A stretch of DNA of 64,000 bases from Psoroptes ovis (lineage: Eukaryota; Arthropoda; Arachnida; Sarcoptiformes; Psoroptidae), in the NCBI GenBank assembly GCA_002943765.1, contig PQWQ01000006.1, forward strand, positions 3,712,903 to 3,776,902. The letters are read 5' to 3'. Every line of letters begins with the position of its first letter. The stretch's first letter is position 1. Positions 56,213-64,000 of the stretch are shown piece after piece. The notes beneath the pieces are model-generated. The model did not search any database, was not told where the DNA came from, and was given only the letters and a program-made list of their open reading frames with translations. Position numbers and translations under genes: made by a program.

Positions 56213-58854
56213 TATTTCAAAATTTCATTTGTTTTTTACACTAAAGAAAAAAAAATTAAGGAAAACACAACCAGAATAATGAATGAGAACGAAAAAAAAA
56301 AAATTCAAATTCAATCACATTGATTGATTTTTTTGTCTAAAATCGTATATTTATTCTAATTTTAACAATCAAACATATATAAATGATGATGAAAAAACAA
56401 AAAACAAAAAAAGATAATAAATTATGAATTCAATGTTGTTTCAATGTTTTTATATGAAAAAAAACAAAAATTATTTAGAAATTCTTCTCTTAAAATTCTT
56501 ATCAAGCTATGATTTGAAATTGTAAAATTGTACGATTGTAAATGAATTGAATGAATAAATTCTTGCTTCGCATTTATTCCATTATTCATTATCTATTTAA
56601 ATATGCTTAATGCATCGTCAAAATCATCAACTTCAATGATAAAAATACAAAAAAAAAATAATGTGAATCGAAACAAGTGAATGCAACCAAAAAGCAAATA
56701 CATATGGACATGAAAAGTGAATTGAGTAAATAAAAACTAAAGAATTCATACAAAAACATTTTGTTGTTGGACTTTTTGAAACAATGAATGTAAAAAAAAA
56801 AATTTCAACCAGAAAATGATGAAAAAACCAGAAATGAAATTATTGTTATCATCATCATCATCATCATTGGTTGTTTATTATGTTTGTCAAATTAGTCATT
56901 TTATTTTTCGAAGAAAAAAAAATTCATCGAAAAACACACTTAGAATTGGTAAATAAATGAATTGAAATGAAATAAAATAATGACAAATAAATTGATGATG
57001 ACAAAAATATTTGAACAAGAGTAAAAAAAAAATTGATGATCAAGAAAAAAAAATATTTGTCTATTATCATTATTATCATTCATTCATTCATTCATTATTA
57101 ATTTTATTTTTATTATTATTATTTCACTTTTGGTTCTGGTTCTATGATTATTTTATCATCAATTTTTATATACTTACAACAATCAATTTTTCGATTTTTT
57201 TTTCGATTCTATTTTAGCTTCATAACTTTGCCCATTGTGTTTGTGTGTGTGTGTGTGTGTGATTTTTACATTGAAAATTAAATTATTATCCAGTATTTTG
57301 CTTTTCTATTTTCCAGTATTTTGCTTTTACCATGTTTTCGTATTCTAAATTTATTATTATGATTTCTTTTATTATTATATGTTCAAAAATATTGTATTTG
57401 TCATTTAATGAAATGATTAATTGAAATTATTTTCATTGTTATTATTATTATTATTATTATTATTTTTAGATGGAAAATGAGAAAAAAATTTATATATTTG
57501 AAATGGCAATTTTTATCATTATTTCATATCATTATTTTTTTCGCATTTATATTTGAAATATTTATTGTAATAACAACATAAGTAATAATAATAAATGAAA
57601 TACGTTTCAATCAGGTGCAAGCAATGTGAAACAAGAAAACAATGGAAAAATATGAAATCAAACAAAAATATGATCAAAAGAAAATCAATTACTTTTGATC
57701 AATTGATCAATTTATTTTTTTCATCTTTCTGCTCGCTTTCTTTGTTCGCAATTCATTAATTTTTGGAACCGGAATCGATGTTTGTTAGAAGAAAAAACCT
57801 TAGAATAGCGTTCGTTGTTGGTGAAATGAGCAAAAATATTTTATGAGCTGAATCCTTGGAGGAAAAACTGGAAATTTAAAAAAATTTAAAAATTTCAAAT
57901 TTATGAAATGAAAATTCAATGTTATCCAAACAAATCGAAAAAAATTGGCTTAATTTTTTCTTTGTATTTTTTGGATTTTTCAATGAAAAAAAACAACAGA
58001 ATAATACAAAACAAACGTCAATTTAAACAAATAAAAACTTTTCTGCTTTTTGTTCGTACGAATCATCCATAAATCGATGAAAACACAAAGAAAAAAAATC
58101 AATTTATCATTTTTCGTATTTTTCAAGGATAATGTTTTTGTTTTCTTTTCATCAATAATTTGTTCAATATTCCAGGTATACCTTTGAATGGCGACAGAAT
58201 TTTGTATTATTTTTAAATTTCCATCGGAAATTTCCATTGCCGAAAAAAAACCAGAAAATTTTTAATGGATTTTTAATCACATTTTTTTTCCTGCTGCTAA
58301 AATCGGAAAATAAAACAAGTGAAAAATGCCAGAAAATTTCATGCAAGAACGAGACAAATGTCAAAAGAAATTAATTTCTAAATTTTCAAACAAAAAAAAA
58401 TGGGAAAATCATTCAATTTCATATTAAAAATAGGAGTTTAAGACAATTTTTTTTTCACTTCGGAAACAAAAAATCATCCGCTTTGATCGTATTATATTTA
58501 AAATTGGTAAAAAAAACTAAAAAGCAGAAAAAAGAAGAAAATTGTCCATCAATTGTCAATCAAAAATGTCAAATAAGAAATTGTAAAATAACGAAATCAA
58601 AGAAAAAAAAACGAAAAAAAAACTCAAAGCTATTGGAAACAATAAGTTAATCATTTATTTATCAAATTAAACAAAAATACTTAATGTGAACAAATTAAAA
58701 AACACAATCATTTAGACACATTTTCATTGAGCATTTCGTTTCATATTAACATTTTAACATCATTTTTCTTTCTTAAAAAAAACAACTTGAAAAATAAACA
58801 TACTAATGTGACGTTTTTATACTTTTTTTTTTGTTTGTTTTTTTTCGATCACTG
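56213..58854. other. Non-coding stretch of about 2.6 kb; expected site of the BEL/Pao 3' LTR
   Basis: AT-rich with simple repeats: CATT repeats about 57079-57095, (TG)10 at 57243-57262 and ATT repeats about 57444-57466. The BEL/Pao reading frame ends at 58855, so a 3' LTR should begin within a few hundred bases to the left, but with no second copy in view its ends cannot be drawn. No host gene is recognised. Confidence 0.45.
57243..57262. repeat. (TG)10 microsatellite
   Basis: A perfect ten-unit TG dinucleotide run, the clearest dinucleotide repeat in the window. Confidence 0.9.
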
Positions 58855-61800
58855 TCATCGGTCAATATTTTCACCATTCCTCCCCTCCGCTTGACATTCC
58901 AACGGGACGATTTTTTGTGCAGCTCTTTCCACAACTTTACCATCGACTTCCAGCTTATATGTTCGAACGATCCCAGCGTTATCCTTTACTTGACCAGTGA
59001 TTGTGCCCATCTTCCAAGTGTATGCTGGACTATTTTCGTCTACGATCAATACTTTATCATTAATTTCTAACATATCATAACGGTTTGAATTTTGATGATA
59101 ATTGCGTAGTTCTTTCAAATAAACATTTTTATACGTTTTCCAAGCGCTGTTTATATGTCGTTCCGTTGATCGCCAATGCTTAATCAGATTTCCTGTTATT
59201 CCATTTCTCGGTGGTACCATCGTATCGGAACAATTATAACCATATATCAAATGATTTGGGGTTAAGATGTATGATTCAGTGTGAACCAAAGGACGTCTAT
59301 TCATACGCGATTGTATTTCATACAGAACTAATTTCATTTGTTTGCTTGAGATTTTACGTTGCCAAACGATGCTTTTAAATGCTCTTTTCATCGTCTTAAT
59401 TAATGCTTCATAAAATCCACCACGGAATGGTGCGCCGGGAGTTATGAATCGCCAATCAAACCTTTCCCGCATGATTCTGAACGATTCGTTGAAAAGGCGT
59501 CCCAGTCTTTTCAAATTCGGGCCATTGTCAGAAAAGACGACTAATGGTCGTCTATTCAGTGCGGCAAATATCCGAAATGTGTCGCATATTTCTTCTGCGG
59601 TTGCTTTTTCGACGATTTCAAAATGGACAGCTCGCGTTACACAACATGTAAAGATGATTCCAATCGTTTTCGGCTCTGTTTTTAATTCAAATAAATCTAT
59701 ACCAATATTCTCAAACGGTTTGCTACGATTAAGTCGTTCTCTTGGTGGATTTCCTTTGAAGACCTCCAAGGCTTTAGCGGTTATTTGTTTGCAATGGCTA
59801 CAATTATGTTTAATTTTTTTCATTAATCGTCGTGCTCCAGGGATGAAATACATCATTCTTAAATTCGTCAATGAATATTCCACTGAACCATGCCCATCTT
59901 CATCGTGTAAGTGTTTTAAAAACGCAATCGTAAATTTACAATTCGGTAAAACAATCGGGTATTTTTCATCATAATCTAATTCAGCTTGTTCCAACCTGGT
60001 CAGACATCGTACCACATTATTTTCGTCATTGAATAATCGATAATTCGATTTAAATTCATCGTCGATGTAGCATTGTTGATTAATCTTGATCAATATAGTG
60101 AGTTCGTCTTTATCTTTGTCGATCGAATATTTCCACTGGTCATCTTGTTCGCTAATATATTTTATCCATTCATTGTACGTTAAGTTTTGATTCAAATTCA
60201 CGCCTTTGACGCTGTCACATTTTTCATTTGGTTTGTCACTGGTTTGAATTATGCCAATGGTTACGTTTTCTCCCAACATTTCCGTGATATTGATATGATG
60301 AATATCATATAATTCTTTTGTGGCAACGCCTCTTGTGAATGCATCTGCAGGATTTTGTTTGCCGGATATGTGTCTAATATTGATTATCTTCGATCGAATG
60401 TTGTACAAATGTACTGCCACGGGAAACGGATACTTATTAATATCGTCTGTCAATCGATTGATGTTATCCATGCTATCTGACCATAACACAATAGATCTAG
60501 GTTTAAGAATTTCGGTCAAGTTGTATCCAATGTTGGCTCCCCAATTCAACGCCAATAATTCGCCGCTCACTATTTTCCGTGGTTTAATTAATTTCGATTT
60601 TGCAAATATCAACGTGGTTTCCTCGCCATTACTTAGATAACATGCGACACCGATTGCATACTGATTGGCATCTACAAATATCAATAAATCGAATTCTTCA
60701 ACTGTCTGATTAAAGATTCTGCGATTAAATTTAAATTCTTTGATCAATTGTAAATCATTTATTATCAAATTGGCTTTACGTAATAATTTCGGTTCTAATG
60801 GAGTGTCCCAATCATAACCCGCGTTCCAACATTCATGAATCAACAACTTCATTTTCAATGTTGATGCCAATACGAAACCGAATGGATCATAGATTGATGC
60901 ATAGTATTGTAACAATTTACGCTTAGTAATTTCACCTTGTTCATTAAAATCGGGAATATCTATTTTCATGTTGTCATCTTCAGTCCATTCGATACCCAAT
61001 ACTTTGGTTTCAGCTAATCGATCATTCCATGATAAATTCAATTCTAAATCTGATGTGCGCCATTTTCGTAACTCCATGGATGCATCATTAAATATTTCTT
61101 GACTTTCATGTTTCAATTTCTCAATACTCAATGAATCTTTCGCTGACATAACCAAGTCATCAACATATAAACCATTCCTAATCGCCTCGACTGTTTGTGG
61201 AAACCTATTTTCGTATTTTTTCAAATGATGATAAATTACTGCATAAAGAATAAAAGGGCTTGAAGATAGACCGAACGGCAAACGATTAAATTGGTAACAC
61301 ACAAGTTTGTTGCATTGAGTTATCCACAAAAATTTAACAAATTTCTTATGTTCATTTTGTATCATTACGTTATGGAATGCAGATTTAATGTCACTGATCA
61401 CAGCAATCGATTGTAATCGGAAAAATAATAATGATCTAATTATCTGCCACGAAGTCACTCCTTTGAATATTGCTTTGTTTAGCGGCTTAATACCACTTGA
61501 AGCATTAAATACCATTCTTAACTTCGTTGTATTTTTATCACTACGTGTCACCACAAAGTGTGGCATATGGTATCCTTCGGCTGGCTTCAAGGCTGTTTGT
61601 TCAATAATTTGATTTTCTTCCATTTCACTTATCAACGCTTGATATTGTTGTCGTCGTTCATCATTCATTCGCTTCACCATATTTTCAACTTGTCTTTTTG
61701 CTGTTTCAAAATTTGTATCGACTTCTACATTGGGTATGAACGGGAGCTTTACCACATATCGTTTTAAATCTTCATCATATTTCATTTGTTCACTATTGCA

Positions 61801-63723
61801 ATAATCATTTAAGAACTTGGCCATCGCTTTCTGATCTTCAGATTCTACATCAATATCTAAAATAGCGTCATTTTCTGGTAACTGATGCACATTCAATAAT
61901 ACGTTTACATTTGCTGTTACGCCATAAACAACCCATCCAAGGGTTGTGCGTTTTGCCATTATCTCTTCATTGATTCGTTTTTCTTCTGTATGTTGTAATC
62001 GATTAATGTTGTCAAGGCCGACAAGTATTTCAACTGGTTGTTGTTCATCGATAAAGTCAATATTTTCACTTTGTAATATCTTTTGATTTTCTTTATTCAT
62101 ACATTCGAAATGTAATTGATCAATTTTGTCATTTAAACGAAATTCCAAATCTTTATACGACCCATCCCAGACAGGAAGCGATAAATTTACTTTGTAATGA
62201 CCTGCTGAAGTAGGTTTCGACTTGCTTAATGTATCCATAAAAATTGGTTCAGCTCGATATGTTGATAAATTCAATTTATTTATCAATGCTGGTGCAATAA
62301 ATGATGTTCCGGCTCCTTCATCAAATACTATTCTTACTTTGTGTCCATTTATCTTGGTGGTCAATGTCTTGTGAAGACTTTTCGCATTCGTGCTCAATAA
62401 CGCTGTGCTATTTGACGCTGAATCACTCGAAGCTGATGTTGTTGGCATTGTCATTATTAAATTTTCTGACGTGGTTGGTTTCATTACGTTTTCACGGAAG
62501 CATACATGCGTTTGATGATTGTAATTACATTTTTTGCACCTATACGATCCTTGACAATCTCGACTTGTGTGTCCGCCATTACCACACTTGAAGCATAATC
62601 GATTTTGTACCATGAATCGTCTTTTCTCATCAGCGGTTAATGTACACCTCTCGGACTCGTGTTGACCATCTGAGAAGAAACACATATTATCTTGTGTCGC
62701 AACCATAACATTACTTGATCTAGTATTACCAGTGACTTTCGATTTGTCTCTTTGAACATACGGATTTGAAATGAATCTGGCAGTAATTGCTTGCTTTCGG
62801 CTCAGTCCTCGTCTCAAATACTCTTCAATATGTGTAAGATTTAATTCCTCATCGTGACCAATATGTTGATGATGTGTTTCGTCAATTTTGGTCATAACAA
62901 ATGTTGCTAAATGATAATCTTCGTTCTGTAAGTTGGTAACATTGAGCGTGTCGATGACTGAAATCACTACTTCCAACAATAATTCGTAATCTTTTAATTG
63001 TGGTCGAAAAGACAAGAATGGTGCATTCTGTATTTTTCGTGTTAACGCTGGTATTATTTGATGTCGACAACCATAATGTTTATCTAATACACTCAAAACT
63101 TCGTCCATTCTCGGATTCCTTCTGTCGATGCGATTCAATAAATATCGGTGATTAACCGGCAGTAAATCTTGAATTTCTTTCAATTTATTTTTTCCACCAT
63201 CAATTTCGGGATTGTCAATGATATAATGTTCTATATCTTCTCTAAACTTTTGATATTCAATAGGATCACCTGAAAATTTTTGAATTTGTTTTGGTTGAAC
63301 TCTCACAGCTCCTGGTCGAGGTTGGTATCGCATTTGTTGCCAGACATTGAAATTATTATTGTTATTGAGATTAGCATTGTCATTAGACATCTGTTCGTGA
63401 TTTGGTGTACTTGTTCTTCTATTTTGATGAGTTGCGAATGAACCATTAAAATTTGAGCAGGTTATAAAGGCTTCCATTTGTTCAAATCGTTCAATTAATT
63501 TTATATGATCTTCGTTTATGTTCGGATATATACATTGAATAGTTTTGATCTGTTTTACAGCTTCTTGAACTTCTTTAATTTGATTTCTATCGTTATTCTG
63601 TTCAATATTTTTTATGCCATCTCGTACTGTTTGTATAGTTTTTACGTACGAAAATATGATATCTATTCCACTTTTTCTACTCATCAATTGTTGAACCAAT
63701 TCGTCTTTTTTAGCTGTTAACAT
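58855..63723 (-). CDS. BEL/Pao Gag-Pol polyprotein
   Basis: The first ATG is at 63723 (1,622 residues). The frame is open further, to a stop at 63814-63816, but without an ATG, so translation may start by another means or through a splice. From residue 1 at 63723: Gag with the DUF1759-like EYQKFREDIEHY and NHRYLLNRID; knuckle CFKCGNGGHTSRDC (~378) followed by CKKCNYNHQTHVC; protease VRIVFDEGAGTSFIAP (~466), with DEG where DSG is usual; reverse transcriptase HMPHFVVTRSD, SDIKSAFHNV and YVDDLVMSA (~852); RNase H-type segment; integrase zinc segment HLHDEDGHGSVEY...CSHCKQ (~1270); catalytic Asp in NIGIDLFELK, Asp in VVFSDNGPN (~1398) and Glu in GGFYEALIKTMK (~1438); then the MNRRPLVHTE and NHLIYG region and a DUF5641-type C-terminus. 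Confidence 0.93.
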   Translation of the reverse strand: MLTAKKDELVQQLMSRKSGIDIIFSYVKTIQTVRDGIKNIEQNNDRNQIKEVQEAVKQIKTIQCIYPNINEDHIKLIERFEQMEAFITCSNFNGSFATHQNRRTSTPNHEQMSNDNANLNNNNNFNVWQQMRYQPRPGAVRVQPKQIQKFSGDPIEYQKFREDIEHYIIDNPEIDGGKNKLKEIQDLLPVNHRYLLNRIDRRNPRMDEVLSVLDKHYGCRHQIIPALTRKIQNAPFLSFRPQLKDYELLLEVVISVIDTLNVTNLQNEDYHLATFVMTKIDETHHQHIGHDEELNLTHIEEYLRRGLSRKQAITARFISNPYVQRDKSKVTGNTRSSNVMVATQDNMCFFSDGQHESERCTLTADEKRRFMVQNRLCFKCGNGGHTSRDCQGSYRCKKCNYNHQTHVCFRENVMKPTTSENLIMTMPTTSASSDSASNSTALLSTNAKSLHKTLTTKINGHKVRIVFDEGAGTSFIAPALINKLNLSTYRAEPIFMDTLSKSKPTSAGHYKVNLSLPVWDGSYKDLEFRLNDKIDQLHFECMNKENQKILQSENIDFIDEQQPVEILVGLDNINRLQHTEEKRINEEIMAKRTTLGWVVYGVTANVNVLLNVHQLPENDAILDIDVESEDQKAMAKFLNDYCNSEQMKYDEDLKRYVVKLPFIPNVEVDTNFETAKRQVENMVKRMNDERRQQYQALISEMEENQIIEQTALKPAEGYHMPHFVVTRSDKNTTKLRMVFNASSGIKPLNKAIFKGVTSWQIIRSLLFFRLQSIAVISDIKSAFHNVMIQNEHKKFVKFLWITQCNKLVCYQFNRLPFGLSSSPFILYAVIYHHLKKYENRFPQTVEAIRNGLYVDDLVMSAKDSLSIEKLKHESQEIFNDASMELRKWRTSDLELNLSWNDRLAETKVLGIEWTEDDNMKIDIPDFNEQGEITKRKLLQYYASIYDPFGFVLASTLKMKLLIHECWNAGYDWDTPLEPKLLRKANLIINDLQLIKEFKFNRRIFNQTVEEFDLLIFVDANQYAIGVACYLSNGEETTLIFAKSKLIKPRKIVSGELLALNWGANIGYNLTEILKPRSIVLWSDSMDNINRLTDDINKYPFPVAVHLYNIRSKIINIRHISGKQNPADAFTRGVATKELYDIHHINITEMLGENVTIGIIQTSDKPNEKCDSVKGVNLNQNLTYNEWIKYISEQDDQWKYSIDKDKDELTILIKINQQCYIDDEFKSNYRLFNDENNVVRCLTRLEQAELDYDEKYPIVLPNCKFTIAFLKHLHDEDGHGSVEYSLTNLRMMYFIPGARRLMKKIKHNCSHCKQITAKALEVFKGNPPRERLNRSKPFENIGIDLFELKTEPKTIGIIFTCCVTRAVHFEIVEKATAEEICDTFRIFAALNRRPLVVFSDNGPNLKRLGRLFNESFRIMRERFDWRFITPGAPFRGGFYEALIKTMKRAFKSIVWQRKISSKQMKLVLYEIQSRMNRRPLVHTESYILTPNHLIYGYNCSDTMVPPRNGITGNLIKHWRSTERHINSAWKTYKNVYLKELRNYHQNSNRYDMLEINDKVLIVDENSPAYTWKMGTITGQVKDNAGIVRTYKLEVDGKVVERAAQKIVPLECQAEGRNGENIDR

Positions 63724-64000
63724 CTCGGCTGTGAAATCACAATATTCTTGATGAAGTTGTTCAATCTCTTTTATATCAATATCGTATTTTCTTCTGAACA
63801 CATTGAATTCCGTTTATGTCGATTTTTCTCATCAATTCCTTTGTTCGTATTTCATCATCATCAATAACGGAATGGTTTGTTTCTTTTTTCTGCTCATGTT
63901 GTTGACAAATCTGTTTGTACACAATGTGATCGAGTAACTTTACCAATTGAAACTTATTATACGCGGTGAGCTTGTGGTAGTTGGTGCTGATAACGAATGG
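58855..64000 (-). mobile_element. BEL/Pao LTR retrotransposon, 5' end beyond window
   Basis: A nearly complete Gag-Pol on the minus strand, with the leader and 5' LTR lying to the right of the window. Domain order is that of BEL/Pao: Gag (DUF1759), knuckles, protease (DUF1758), reverse transcriptase, RNase H, integrase and the DUF5641 tail. No stop or frameshift interrupts the frame over about 4.9 kb, so this copy is recent or under constraint. The 3' LTR is not identified. Confidence 0.9.

Noticed and set aside
1..64000. CRISPR arrays, tRNA and rRNA genes, bacterial operon signals
   Set aside because: No regular spaced repeats, cloverleaf boxes or rRNA-like stretches seen; introns and gene families are eukaryotic.

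Overview
This window is eukaryotic nuclear DNA: it is very AT-rich, its genes have short GT-AG introns (mostly 50-150 bp), and it carries intact LTR retrotransposons. The gene content points to a small arthropod, most likely an acariform (astigmatid, dust-mite-like) mite. The clues are a fatty-acid-binding protein resembling the mite group 13 allergens, lineage-specific 7-TM chemoreceptor-like paralogues, a nompA-like PAN/ZP protein and dense short-intron genes. The species is inferred from this pattern, not proven.

Layout. 1-6918: two Ty1/copia elements on the minus strand. The left one runs off the window edge. The right one (2649-6913) is complete, with identical 194-bp LTRs, one intact Gag-Pol frame and a TGCGA target-site duplication that it appears to share with its neighbour. 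7032-20470: a dense block holding a small secreted-type membrane protein, FABP (4 exons), ASCC1 (minus), a cholinesterase-like protein, glutamine-dependent NAD+ synthetase, a calcyphosin-like EF-hand protein, DNAJC25 and an orphan. 20518-21358: an orphan coiled-coil gene (minus). 22309-26049: a 9-exon tandem tyrosine phosphatase with degraded catalytic loops. 26561-30739: a His-rich secreted peptide, a FAM69/DIPK-like protein, a secreted low-complexity protein and TRAPPC5 (minus). 32501-34669: cytosolic NADP-isocitrate dehydrogenase and MESH1. 34874-38069: two tandem 7-TM chemoreceptor-like genes followed by a decayed third copy. 43595-45905: a KCNQ potassium channel, after about 5.5 kb of non-coding DNA that probably includes its 5' UTR intron. 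46127-50068 (minus): a four-TM orphan and a 7-exon PAN+ZP (nompA-like) gene. 54791-56212 (minus): an Asn-rich secreted protein with a furin-type site. 58855 to the right edge (minus): a BEL/Pao retrotransposon with an intact Pol frame.

Most genes are unrelated housekeeping or neuronal and sensory genes, with no operon logic. Functional links are loose: KCNQ and nompA-like fit neurons and mechanosensory organs, and the chemoreceptor array shows local duplication and death. Exon boundaries were worked out by hand from splice consensus and frame continuity. In every multi-exon gene below the exon lengths sum to a whole number of codons. I saw no tRNA, rRNA or CRISPR array.
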